DNA of 37,897 nucleotides, taken from assembly GCA_049324575.1 (NCBI GenBank), contig JBMONI010000031.1:1-37897 (forward strand). The letters run 5' to 3'. Below the pieces are notes generated by a model. The model was not told the origin of the DNA. It was given only the letters and a program-made list of their open reading frames with translations, and searched no databases. This document shows, one piece after another, positions 23,465 to 31,746 of the stretch; the first letter of the stretch is position 1, and every line of letters starts with the position of its first letter. The translations under genes were made by a program, and so were the position numbers. Origin of the DNA: JBMONI01 sp049324575 (GTDB lineage Bacteria > Omnitrophota > Omnitrophia > Omnitrophales > Aquincolibacteriaceae).

Positions 23465-24536
23465 GGGATCGTCGTAGCAGAATAATGCCGATCGCAAACA
23501 GCACTGCATTGGGGATCCAAAGTGCCAGAAAGATAGGCAAGATCCCTTGCAACGCAAGGGTTTGGGCGCCCGCGAACAGAATGTAGTAGGTACTGGTCGC
23601 CGCCATCGCAAGACCAAAACTAAGCACGATCTCGCCGCGGTGGACTAGGATCGCCACTGGGATCCCGATCAACACGAACAAAAAACTCCCCATCGCAAAA
23701 GCGATTCGACCATGGAAAGCGGTCCACAAACGGCGGCGGTCTTTCAAATCCATGTTTTCCTGGCCATTCTGAAGCAACATCTCCGCCAGTGTGAAATCCT
23801 TCTGTTTTTTCTCCATCGTGCGGATCTCCTGCTGACCGAAAGTCGGGAATTCATAGGTCTTGAACTGAATGGTATTCACCCCTTCGTTCTGAGCTTCCGA
23901 GATGCTCCCGTTATAAAGGCGGATTTGGATCCCCATTTCTCCCGGTTGCGAATAAATATCTCCGCTCTCGGCAATGATCGTCCGGACCGGCTTATCGTTA
24001 GCTTCAACCTCATAGGCCACGATATCCCTTAATTCATCCCCCACCATTTGGGCCGTTCTGAAAATGATCGAATCGCTCAATCGGACAAAGCGGCCTGGTT
24101 CGATCAGAGCTTTAGGAAATTTGATCACCATCCGCTTCATGGTTTTCCGTAATTCAAAGCGCATATTGCTCGCAACCTGGTCATTAAAGACGAACATCCC
24201 GAGACTCAGAAGCCCCCCTAAGATCAGGGCTGGAACGATCACGCGAAGCAGATTGATCCCCGAGGCTTTGACCGCCCGGAGCTCATTGTTCTGTGAAAGG
24301 GTCCCGAAAACGATCAGGACCGCAAGAAGGATGCTGGTCGGAACGGTATAACCCAGCATTTCCGGCAACGCAAGCAGCAGCACATAGAACGTGTCGGTAA
24401 TGGGAACTCCGCGGCCAATGATCAAATTCGCCGCTTTAACGAAGTATCCCCCCATGAAAATGAAATTGAGGACAAGCAAAGCGAGCCCGAACGGCAGTAA
24501 GAGCGCTTTAAAAACGTAACGTTGTAAGATCAGCAT
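23454..24536 (-). CDS. LptF/LptG (YjgP/YjgQ) family permease
   Basis: Inner-membrane subunit of the LptB2FG transporter that extracts lipopolysaccharide for export, implying a diderm envelope. N-terminal spans (RYVFKALLLPFGLALLVLNF and following), the family segment PTSILLAVLIVFGTLSQNNELRAVKASGIN, a periplasmic beta-jellyroll (about 140-260) and three C-terminal spans. 360 aa, normal. ATG 24536 has GAGGGG seven bases upstream; upstream in-frame codons are proline/arginine-rich and unlike a signal. LptF versus LptG cannot be told apart; the partner gene is not in the window. Overlaps the convergent HAD gene by 11 bases. Confidence 0.92.
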   Translation of the reverse strand: MLILQRYVFKALLLPFGLALLVLNFIFMGGYFVKAANLIIGRGVPITDTFYVLLLALPEMLGYTVPTSILLAVLIVFGTLSQNNELRAVKASGINLLRVIVPALILGGLLSLGMFVFNDQVASNMRFELRKTMKRMVIKFPKALIEPGRFVRLSDSIIFRTAQMVGDELRDIVAYEVEANDKPVRTIIAESGDIYSQPGEMGIQIRLYNGSISEAQNEGVNTIQFKTYEFPTFGQQEIRTMEKKQKDFTLAEMLLQNGQENMDLKDRRRLWTAFHGRIAFAMGSFLFVLIGIPVAILVHRGEIVLSFGLAMAATSTYYILFAGAQTLALQGILPIFLALWIPNAVLFAIGIILLRRSLIG

Positions 24537-24582
24537 GTTCGATCCCCTCAAGCCGGCATTCGGCCGGGCACTCTGGTTCCTA

Positions 24583-25200
24583 CTAAAACAAACTGGACGG
24601 AAAGGTCCTGGAATTTTGCTCAGCCCTTTGTTGGGCTTCGCGAACGGCCTCTTGCCATCGAACGGGGATCTCGTAGGTCTGATAATCCCAGGTCGAGGTA
24701 AAGAACACTTTTTGTTCGCGCACACCGTATTCAAAGATCTCTTTGGTCAAGCGGACATCATCCAGACAATATTTCTTGAGCTCTTCCATCCGCCCGGCCT
24801 GGAAAAGCGCCAAGGCATCCTTGCCGCTCCCGGATTTCTGCTGATGGAGCGTTGCCTTCGCAATGCTATCAAGGCTTGCGCGGTGTCCCCGCGCCGTTTC
24901 GACATCCTCGAGAAGATCCAAGACCGGAAGCTTTTCGGTCGGAATAAAAAGATAAGGCGCCAGCACCGGAAGATCAAAGCGGCGGATATTGAACCCGATC
25001 AAAAGATCGATCTCTTTCAACCGTTGCTCCAGCTTCATCACTTCCTTCTCCTCAAAGGTCCGATACATCTGGTCCTGATAATCGTAAACCCCCACCACTG
25101 AGATCTTCAGCTTATCGAGGGTCTGATTTTTCGATTTCGAAAAATCTTTAAAAGACCGTTGGGTTTCGAGGTCGAGGACCATCGTATTCTTCGGAATCAT
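24583..25200 (-). CDS. DEDDy-type ribonuclease H-like 3'-5' exonuclease
   Basis: A 205-aa stand-alone exonuclease domain of the RNase_H_2/YprB type. Acidic motifs: Exo I MVLDLET (Asp, Glu), Exo II LIGFNIRRFDLPVL (Asn, Asp), Exo III YCLDDVRLTKEI (Tyr, Asp), so DEDDy. Such proteins degrade single-stranded DNA or RNA; the natural substrate here is unknown. ATG 25200 overlaps the fabI stop by one base (TGATG), making it translationally coupled to a fatty-acid gene with no obvious link. The Arg-rich tail after motif III is variable. Confidence 0.85.
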   Translation of the reverse strand: MIPKNTMVLDLETQRSFKDFSKSKNQTLDKLKISVVGVYDYQDQMYRTFEEKEVMKLEQRLKEIDLLIGFNIRRFDLPVLAPYLFIPTEKLPVLDLLEDVETARGHRASLDSIAKATLHQQKSGSGKDALALFQAGRMEELKKYCLDDVRLTKEIFEYGVREQKVFFTSTWDYQTYEIPVRWQEAVREAQQRAEQNSRTFPSSLF

Positions 25201-26018
25201 CAGATCCCCATGATCCGGTAACCGCAATCGGCATAAATGATTTCCCCCGTAATCCCGCTTGAAAGCGGGCTGAGCAAGAATAACCCGGCATGGCCGACCT
25301 CTTCAAGCGTCACATTCCTTCCCAACGGGGATTTTTCACGATGTTCTTCGAGCATATCGTTAAATTTCGAGATTCCTTTGGCCGCCAAAGTCGCGATCGG
25401 TCCAGCCGAAAGGGCGTTTACCCGTATATTTTTTTTGCCAAGATCGTAAGCCAGGTAACGCACCAGTGATTCCAATCCCGCCTTGGCCACGCCCATCACA
25501 TTATAGTTCGGAAAGACCCGGTCTGCCCCCAAATAAGTCAAGGTGAGAATGCTGCCGCCTTTCTTTTCCAGCAGCGACTCAGCTGCTTTGGCCAGAGCCA
25601 CTAAAGAATAGGTGCTGACATCCAGGGCAAGATGGAAACCACTCCGGCTCAGATCCGCAGTCCGCCCGGTCAACTCTTCTTTACGGGCAAAAGCAACCGA
25701 GTGGACTAGAAAGTCAAGGCTGTCGAAATCCGCGCTCAACGCTCGCACCATCCCTTCGATCTCCAGGTCTTGGGTCACATCGCAAGGATACAAAGGGGAC
25801 GGGAGAGAAAGCTTTGACGTCAGTTCGGCTACGTTTTCCTTCAAACGCTCACTTTGATAAGTGAAAGCCAATTGGGCTCCGTGCCGGGCAAGCGCCTCGG
25901 CGATACCCCACGCAATACTGCGCCCGTTTGCAACACCGACAATGAGGCCTCTGCGACCTTTCAAAAGGTCGGAATGAAACTTTTCTGAAGAAAGCCCTGT
26001 TTCTGATTTTTCAGTCAT
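25200..26018 (-). CDS. fabI: Enoyl-[acyl-carrier-protein] reductase (NADH), FabI
   Basis: Last reductive step of each fatty-acid elongation cycle; target of triclosan in other bacteria. SDR fold with the FabI-type nucleotide loop GVANGRSIAWGIAEAL (not the classical GxxxGxG), DFLVHSVAFARKEEL, and the catalytic pair in LTYLGADRVFPNYNVMGVAKAGLES (Tyr-x6-Lys spacing, as in FabI). C-terminal LSSGITGEIIYADCGYRIMG is typical. 272 aa, with an N-terminal extension of about 15 residues. Neighbouring genes are unrelated to lipid synthesis. Confidence 0.96.
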   Translation of the reverse strand: MTEKSETGLSSEKFHSDLLKGRRGLIVGVANGRSIAWGIAEALARHGAQLAFTYQSERLKENVAELTSKLSLPSPLYPCDVTQDLEIEGMVRALSADFDSLDFLVHSVAFARKEELTGRTADLSRSGFHLALDVSTYSLVALAKAAESLLEKKGGSILTLTYLGADRVFPNYNVMGVAKAGLESLVRYLAYDLGKKNIRVNALSAGPIATLAAKGISKFNDMLEEHREKSPLGRNVTLEEVGHAGLFLLSPLSSGITGEIIYADCGYRIMGI

Positions 26019-26056
26019 TTTTCTCTCTCTAAAAGTATTAAGGGTATCCCATGCTC

Positions 26057-26794
26057 TTAGGGCATGTCAAGCTTGCTAGGGAGATCCGGAAGCTCGGCCA
26101 AGTCATGAAAGACCGGCACGGGAAGCTCCTCGCCGTTTCCGAAATCTTTCCGCTCGGGATGGCGATTGATCAAAACCGGCTGGATCCCCACAGCAAGGCA
26201 CCCGCGAACATCGTCCGCATAACTATCCCCGATATGGACCGCCCGATCCGGCTCTACTCCGGCCAAATAAAGTGCTTCACGGAATATTTTCGGACTTGGT
26301 TTAGCCGCGCCAAAGACCGCGGAAGCGAGGATGAAATCGAAATAAGGCTTCAGCCCAAGTCCCTCGCAAAGCTGAAAAAGACGGCTATCCCAGTTCGAGA
26401 TCATTCCGAGCACTTTCCCGCGCTGTTTGAACGCGGCGAGGATCTCCTTAACCGATGGGTAAAGCCGCCAGACCGAAGGACTTCCGAAAAGCAAGTAAAG
26501 TTCTTCGAAAAAACTTTCGAAACCGCGGATCGGAGGAAATCCGGAAAAAACTTCCGTCACCAGTTCATGCCACCATTCCTTTTCTATTTTTTCACTCGAC
26601 TTGCTCACAAGCCCTCCGAGGCCGTCATGACGAAGCCAGACTTCGCGAAAACGAGCTTCGATCTCCGCCGGCTCGGCCCTGCATCCGTAACGGCCGGCCA
26701 CACAGCCGTAGATTTCCCCCACCGACGGATAGGGATAAAAGAGCGTGCCGCCGGCATCGAAAAAAACAGCTTCGTAACGGTCCCAATCGATCAT
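26057..26794 (-). CDS. HAD-superfamily hydrolase (HDHD3-like, subfamily IA)
   Basis: Cytoplasmic phosphatase/hydrolase of unknown substrate. Motif I FFDAGGTLFYPYPS (nucleophile Asp followed by Ala-Gly, as in the HDHD3 group), motif II GMISNWDSRL, motif III AKPSPKIFREAL, motif IV HIGDSYADDVRGCLAVG. 245 aa, normal. Its ATG overlaps the stop of the upstream TPR lipoprotein gene as ATGA. Confidence 0.9.
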   Translation of the reverse strand: MIDWDRYEAVFFDAGGTLFYPYPSVGEIYGCVAGRYGCRAEPAEIEARFREVWLRHDGLGGLVSKSSEKIEKEWWHELVTEVFSGFPPIRGFESFFEELYLLFGSPSVWRLYPSVKEILAAFKQRGKVLGMISNWDSRLFQLCEGLGLKPYFDFILASAVFGAAKPSPKIFREALYLAGVEPDRAVHIGDSYADDVRGCLAVGIQPVLINRHPERKDFGNGEELPVPVFHDLAELPDLPSKLDMP

Positions 26795-27582
26795 GATCCG
26801 GATTCCACCTTTCGTTCCGCACGAAAGTTCATGAATTGCTGATACAGCATTGAAGCCACATAAGGCAAAGCCGCGACCGGGCTCACCGACCGGTTCGAGG
26901 CGTCGAGACCCGCTCCCGGCTCAGTGCGGGAACGATAAAAAGGCGCGCGGATCCCCCCTCCAGGCAAGGCCATCGTCTCCCAGCGGGAACGGGATGGGAC
27001 TTGAGTTTTTTGTTCCCCGGCCCGCTCCTTCAAGGAGCGGAGCGCCCTATCGATCTCAGGGTTGAAATAATCCAGCTCTTTGGCTTTACGGTAAGCATCT
27101 TCGGCATCTTCGAAGAACCCCTGCGTTTCATAGATCTCCCCGATCTGCATCCACGCCCAGATCGACCGAGGATTCAGCTCGATGACTTTTTTGAAAGAGG
27201 CCCTTGCCTCCTCATAAAGGCCCCGGTTCTTTTGAATAATCCCGAGATTGTAATGGGCAGGCAAAAAAGTCGGATCGAGAGTGATCGCCTGCAAAAGCTG
27301 ATCTTCAGACTGCGCTAAAAGCCGCTTGGCCCTGGGATGGTCGGGATATTGTCTCCAAAGTCCTTGCTGAGCGGCATAGACGCTTGCCAATTCAAAATGA
27401 TACACTCCCAAGGTCGGCTCTTTTTCGATCGCGCGCAAAAAATACGCTTCGGCTTCTGCAAATTTTCCCTGGTCTCGAAGTTGGACACCTTCTTGTATTT
27501 TCTCTTCGGCCACGGATTCGGCCCGTGCCGGACAAGCTGCCAGGAGTATGAACCCTAAAAAAAGAAAATATTTTCCGCTCAT
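26791..27582 (-). CDS. TPR-repeat lipoprotein
   Basis: The N-terminus is a lipoprotein signal with lipobox LAAC (Cys17), placing it at a membrane outside the cytoplasm. About four tetratricopeptide-like repeats follow (EGVQLRDQGKFAEAEAYFLRA, AHYNLGIIQKNRGLYEEARA, AWMQIGEIYETQGFFEDAED), then a Pro/Arg-rich tail with no clear fold. TPR proteins act as protein-interaction scaffolds; partner unknown. 263 aa. Start overlaps the rtcB stop (ATGA) and its end overlaps the HAD gene (ATGA), so the three are tightly coupled although their functions look unrelated. Confidence 0.85.
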   Translation of the reverse strand: MSGKYFLFLGFILLAACPARAESVAEEKIQEGVQLRDQGKFAEAEAYFLRAIEKEPTLGVYHFELASVYAAQQGLWRQYPDHPRAKRLLAQSEDQLLQAITLDPTFLPAHYNLGIIQKNRGLYEEARASFKKVIELNPRSIWAWMQIGEIYETQGFFEDAEDAYRKAKELDYFNPEIDRALRSLKERAGEQKTQVPSRSRWETMALPGGGIRAPFYRSRTEPGAGLDASNRSVSPVAALPYVASMLYQQFMNFRAERKVESGS

Positions 27583-29045
27583 CCCTTGATCACTCCCAAC
27601 GGCCTCATTCGAAGAACCTTTCGAGCGATCCCTGCTTCATGGATCACGCTAACCACATCACGGACATCTTTATAAGCAGCTGGTTGCTCTTCGGCAACGC
27701 TTTCTCGGCTGCGCGCCATGACCATAATACCATCTTGTTCGAGTTCGCGGAGCACATCACGGCCTCTTGCAGCCTTGAGTGCGGCCCGTCTCGAAAGAGC
27801 CCGTCCCGCTCCATGGCATGCGGTTCCAAAAGTATCTTCCATGGCCCTTGCCGCACCCACGAGAAGAAATGAATACCGCCCCATGTCCCCCGGAACGATC
27901 ACCGGCTGTCCTATTACACGGTAGACCTCGGGAAGCTCTTCATTCCCAGGAGGAAATGCGCGCGTCGCTCCTTTGCGATGGACGCAAAGAGTCCGCATCT
28001 GGCCCTTCACGGGAAAACGCTCCATTTTGGCGATGTTATGGGCCACGTCATAAATAAGCTCAAAGCCGAGTTCGCCGGCGCTCTGGTGAAAAAAACCCTC
28101 GAAGACCTCAAGGACTAAATGCATCAGGCACTGACGGTTGGCCCAAGCATAATTGGCGGCTGCCCTCATAGCCCCCAAATAGTGCTGGCCTTCTGGCGAA
28201 TGGACAGGCGCACAAGCAAGTTGGATATCCGGAACGCGGATCTTGTATTTGTCCAGGGCATGGCGAGCGGTTTCCAAGGAATCTTCGCAGACTTGGTAGC
28301 CGAAACCCCGCGAACCCGAGTGGATCATCACCGTAACTTGTCCCAAACCAAGCCCCATGCGAGCCGCGACCGCTTCATCGTAGATTTCGTCGATCTCTTG
28401 GATCTCGAGAAAATGATTTCCAGAACCCAAGGTCCCCAGCTGATCCCTGCCCCGTTCATAGGCCCGCGCCGAGACCGCTTCCGGATCGGCATCTTCCAAA
28501 GCTCCTCTTGCTTCTGTGCACTCGAGATCTTGCGCGCGACCGAACCCCTGGGCGATGGCCCAGTGGCTCCCCTCGACCGCCACTTTCCGCAGATCTTTCT
28601 TTGACAGGTGAACTTCACCGCTTTCGCCGACTCCGCAGGGGATCTTTTTGAAAAGTTCAACGACCAGCGCCTTGATCCTGGAACGGATCTCTGCGGCCCG
28701 GAGTTCGGTGCGGATCAACCGCACTCCACAATTGATATCGTAACCCACCCCGCCCGGCGAAACGACGCCCCCTTCTTTTGGGTCCGTCGCTGCCACTCCG
28801 CCGATCGGGAACCCGTAGCCCCAATGAATATCCGGCATGGCAAGCGAATAACGCACGATCCCAGGCAAGTGCGCCACATGAGCTACTTGTTCCAAGCACG
28901 CATCCTTGCGGATATGACCGATCATCGCCTCGGAAGCATAGACCATCCCCGGAACCCGCATCCCAGGCTGATAGTTCTGAGGGATCCTCCAGCGATAAGC
29001 GTCGATTCGTTCAAGTGGAATTTCTGCGTTCATAGCTGTTTTCAC
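27579..29045 (-). CDS. rtcB: RNA-splicing ligase RtcB
   Basis: GTP-dependent ligase joining RNA 2',3'-cyclic phosphate or 3'-phosphate ends to 5'-OH ends, used in RNA repair or tRNA ligation. Signatures: MPDIHWGYGFPIGGVAA, GVGYDINCGVR (metal-binding Asp and Cys), LGSGNHFLEIQ, MIHSGSRGFGYQV, and the guanylylated histidine in TACHGAGRALSRRAA. 488 aa, normal. The GTG start at 29045 overlaps the archease stop as GTGA, in line with the coupling style of this region; ATG 29033 is an alternative. Archease, its activating factor, is next to it. No rtcR regulator is present. Confidence 0.95.
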   Translation of the reverse strand: MKTAMNAEIPLERIDAYRWRIPQNYQPGMRVPGMVYASEAMIGHIRKDACLEQVAHVAHLPGIVRYSLAMPDIHWGYGFPIGGVAATDPKEGGVVSPGGVGYDINCGVRLIRTELRAAEIRSRIKALVVELFKKIPCGVGESGEVHLSKKDLRKVAVEGSHWAIAQGFGRAQDLECTEARGALEDADPEAVSARAYERGRDQLGTLGSGNHFLEIQEIDEIYDEAVAARMGLGLGQVTVMIHSGSRGFGYQVCEDSLETARHALDKYKIRVPDIQLACAPVHSPEGQHYLGAMRAAANYAWANRQCLMHLVLEVFEGFFHQSAGELGFELIYDVAHNIAKMERFPVKGQMRTLCVHRKGATRAFPPGNEELPEVYRVIGQPVIVPGDMGRYSFLLVGAARAMEDTFGTACHGAGRALSRRAALKAARGRDVLRELEQDGIMVMARSRESVAEEQPAAYKDVRDVVSVIHEAGIARKVLRMRPLGVIKG

Positions 29046-29467
29046 AAGTCGAGGATGAAAGCACTTTCATATCCTTGACCTTTGGAGATGAGTTGATATC
29101 GATGGTAGGTCACGGCTTTGATCTCATGTCCGGGTTGATAGAACCTCGGATCGAACCGCTCCCCTTGCGCAAGAATGATCAAAGATCCAGACGATTGAGC
29201 GAATTTTCGGATCCCGGTAAAAACGAACTTTTCCACCTGAAAGTAATAGAGAAGTTCCCGCAGCCACCTTAGGAACTGCTCTTCAAGAGCCGCTTGGGGA
29301 AGGCGGAATTCCCGCATGACACCGCCCGCGCTCTTTGTGCCCGGTCTTCTCTCAACCATCACGCCAACGACCGCTAGGGCTCCTTGATAAAAAAGATCTT
29401 TCGCATCCTCGGCAAAGACCCGGATCCCCACATCAGCCGTATGTTCGAAATATTCAAAAGAACCCAT
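29042..29467 (-). CDS. Archease (RtcB-activating protein)
   Basis: Small metal-binding factor that lets RtcB carry out multiple turnovers and widens its nucleotide use. MGSFEYFEHTADVGIRVFA at the N-terminus is the family hallmark (conserved His-Thr-Ala-Asp), and the C-terminal EIKAVTYHRYQLISK and FILDL strands match the end of the domain with its terminal Asp. 141 aa, normal. ATG 29467 is chosen because it starts right before the conserved segment; a TTG at 29512 overlapping the receiver stop would add 15 residues. Overlaps rtcB as GTGA. Confidence 0.9.
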   Translation of the reverse strand: MGSFEYFEHTADVGIRVFAEDAKDLFYQGALAVVGVMVERRPGTKSAGGVMREFRLPQAALEEQFLRWLRELLYYFQVEKFVFTGIRKFAQSSGSLIILAQGERFDPRFYQPGHEIKAVTYHRYQLISKGQGYESAFILDL

Positions 29468-29508
29468 CGGGATTTTCTGGGGAGGAGGAACGCTCCGCCG
29501 AAACTTTT

Positions 29509-29883
29509 TCAACGCGTCTTGGTCGCCGCTTCGCGGATATTGCTGATCAGAAGATCCATGGAAAACGGTTTCCGGAGCACGGTGTAGATATTCTGAAGCT
29601 GCATGACATGGTCCGGCACCTTTTCGTTCACGCTTGCAATAATCACCGGGATGTTTTTCCAGGCCGGATTGCCATGCATCTCCTTGAGGAACGCCGCCCC
29701 GTCCATATCCGGCATGATCATATCGAGGATAATGACATCCGGGATGCATTCCGCAAGCGTCCGGAGCGCGTCATGCCCATTGTAAGCGGGAAGGATTTTG
29801 AACGACTCTCCGCGCAAATAGAGGCCGTATAAGGTATGAAGTTCAATATCATCTTCCACAATCAAGACCGTTAGATCTTTCAC
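29509..29883 (-). CDS. Single-domain response regulator (receiver only)
   Basis: A 124-aa CheY-like receiver with no output domain. Acidic pair EDD (about 10-12), phosphoacceptor Asp in VIILDMIMPDMDG, conserved Ser in IIASVNE, and the Lys in LRKPFSM. The start is GTG at 29883 with GAGG five bases upstream, coupled to a 19-codon ORF whose stop overlaps it. The cognate kinase is probably the histidine kinase encoded just upstream. Without an output domain it must act by protein contact or phosphorelay. Confidence 0.93.
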   Translation of the reverse strand: MKDLTVLIVEDDIELHTLYGLYLRGESFKILPAYNGHDALRTLAECIPDVIILDMIMPDMDGAAFLKEMHGNPAWKNIPVIIASVNEKVPDHVMQLQNIYTVLRKPFSMDLLISNIREAATKTR

Positions 29884-29939
29884 GAATTCCTCGCTTTGTG
29901 TTCAAGCAGCCTTCGGCGCTCAGTCAGCTCGAATATCAT
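29880..29939 (-). CDS. Putative 19-aa coupled small ORF between histidine kinase and receiver
   Basis: A 19-codon frame with an AAGGA site about four bases before its ATG (29939), starting ten bases after the kinase stop. Its TGA overlaps the receiver GTG (GTGA), the same coupling style used throughout this region. The peptide is highly charged (MIFELTERRRLLEHKARNS). It may be a translation-coupling leader rather than a functional protein. Confidence 0.4.
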   Translation of the reverse strand: MIFELTERRRLLEHKARNS

Positions 29940-29949
29940 ACCATCCTTT

Positions 29950-31746
29950 TTAATTCGTTTTCAGCGGAAATTCCGTGATAAAAACAGAACCCCGCCCGAC
30001 CCCCTGGCTTTCGGCCCAGATCGTTCCTTGATGCAGCTTTGCAATGTCGCGCGAGAGCGTCAATCCAACCCCGATCCCGCTTGAAGCCGCCGTTTTCTGA
30101 ACAAAACGTTCAAAGATCCGCTCGAGATCTTCTGCAGCGATCCCGATCCCCGTATCCCTGACCTCCACTCGGACTTTCTCGCCTACCAAATGGCTTTTCA
30201 CCTGGATTAACCCTCCCGGAGTGAACTTGATCGCATTTTGGATTAAATTGACATAAAGACGGTAGAGCATATTCGAATCCCCCCACATCGGAAGTTCGAC
30301 TTCGGACGGTACATAGTCCAACTTCAGGCCCTTTTTATGCGCAAGAGGCGCCATATCCTTGCAAATCTGATCCAGGAGCGGCTTGAGATCGACATCCTCC
30401 TTTTCGATCTTGTCCACTCCCGATTCTAGCTTCGAAAGATCCATGATGCTCGTGATCGTGCGCATCAGACGATCCACGTTGTTCTTCAGGATCTCCAGCA
30501 GTTCACGGTATTTAAAGATCTCAGGACTTTTTTGAAGTTCCCGCTCAAACCAAGAGACTGCCATTTCAAATTTTGCGGTCGGCGTTTTCAGCTCATGCGC
30601 AACGTCACGGATTAAAGACTCCTTCATCCCCTCAAACCTTCGAAGTTCCGTAATGTCACGCATCACGCACTGGATCAGACTCACCTGCCCGGAAGGACCC
30701 AGGATCGGAGTGAAATTCGTCAAAAAATACAGCTCCATGGAGGAGGGCCGTTCATAAGCAACCAAAGTGATATTCGGCACGCTGAGTTTTTCGCGAACAA
30801 CTTGCCGGAGCGTTTCCTGGAATTTATCCCGGCTTTCCGGCGCCAACAAGGAAAGAATGAGACCGACCCCGACCTGAAGGAATTCCGTTTTTTTACAACC
30901 GCAGAAGCCCTCGTTCAAGAAAACAACTTGTCCGCCCGGAGACAAGGTAAAAATCACCTCATTGACATTGTCAACAATCGCACGGTATTTTCCTTCCGAT
31001 TCTTCCAATGCCTCCGTCCTTAAACGAAGTCGCTCTAAACTCGTCGCCAGACGCTCGAGCATCTGATTAAACGCTTCCCCCAGATCCTGAAGTTCATCCA
31101 AGGTATGGATCTTCACGCGCGCGTCCATATGCCCCGCCAGGATCTGGTGCGCCACATTCTCAAGCTTATGGATCGGAAAGATACTCAACCAAGTCACCGC
31201 CAGGATCACGAGAGAAAGAATGCCGACAAAGACCGCCCCCATCAAAATACGCTCGCGGAAAATCACCTGAAGCTCCTCTTCCAGGTGTAACCCCGAGAAA
31301 AGAATCTGCACGCGCCCTAGAATCTCATCCTCAACCTGGATTGGCTTTGAGACAACAAACGAATCCTCCGTTGTCCGAATGACCCCGGAAAAATCTTTTT
31401 TGAGCACGGCAGGAGGAAAAGCTACTTCGGGATTGACACTCCCAGTCATATTGCTCTTCCAATCTTCGAGCCGCACATCCCGCACATTCGGCTGCGCACC
31501 CATCCAGTCCAGGATCTGCTCTAAGTCTTTGGGATCGTTAAGAAGCATCGGGGCTTTCAAGGTCTCACAAAAAACATCGGTCACAGCGAGCAACCGTTCC
31601 TCCACCCCCCGGATCATGAGCCCCCGAACCAGTTCAAAGGTCGTATGCAGAATAAAAAAAAGCATAAGGGCCACGAAGACAAGGACAGGAATCGTGACTT
31701 TATACCGCAGAGAAAGACGAAAGGGTTTTTTTCTTTTCACTTTCAT
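29950..31746 (-). CDS. Membrane sensor histidine kinase (HAMP-PAS-HisKA-HATPase)
   Basis: Sensor kinase of 598 aa. Order: span about 13-35, external sensor region about 36-175, second span about 176-200, HAMP (LSIFPIHKLENVAHQILAG...), PAS (YRAIVDNVNEVIFTLSPGG), HisKA with phospho-His in RDVAHELKTPTAKFE, and HATPase_c with N-box NLIQNAIKFTPGG, G1 RDTGIGIAAEDLERIFERF and G2 SSGIGVGLTLS. The start ATG 31746 overlaps the Nudix stop (ATGA); upstream in-frame codons belong to the Nudix region. The PAS carries a Cys-rich CGCKK segment (GFCGCKKTEFLQ) that might sense redox or metals. Probably phosphorylates the adjacent lone receiver. Confidence 0.93.
   Translation of the reverse strand: MKVKRKKPFRLSLRYKVTIPVLVFVALMLFFILHTTFELVRGLMIRGVEERLLAVTDVFCETLKAPMLLNDPKDLEQILDWMGAQPNVRDVRLEDWKSNMTGSVNPEVAFPPAVLKKDFSGVIRTTEDSFVVSKPIQVEDEILGRVQILFSGLHLEEELQVIFRERILMGAVFVGILSLVILAVTWLSIFPIHKLENVAHQILAGHMDARVKIHTLDELQDLGEAFNQMLERLATSLERLRLRTEALEESEGKYRAIVDNVNEVIFTLSPGGQVVFLNEGFCGCKKTEFLQVGVGLILSLLAPESRDKFQETLRQVVREKLSVPNITLVAYERPSSMELYFLTNFTPILGPSGQVSLIQCVMRDITELRRFEGMKESLIRDVAHELKTPTAKFEMAVSWFERELQKSPEIFKYRELLEILKNNVDRLMRTITSIMDLSKLESGVDKIEKEDVDLKPLLDQICKDMAPLAHKKGLKLDYVPSEVELPMWGDSNMLYRLYVNLIQNAIKFTPGGLIQVKSHLVGEKVRVEVRDTGIGIAAEDLERIFERFVQKTAASSGIGVGLTLSRDIAKLHQGTIWAESQGVGRGSVFITEFPLKTN

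Noticed and set aside
26051..26842. Plus-strand frame of about 263 codons antisense to the HAD hydrolase
   Set aside because: Shadow of HAD codon use; HAD motifs on the minus strand are decisive.
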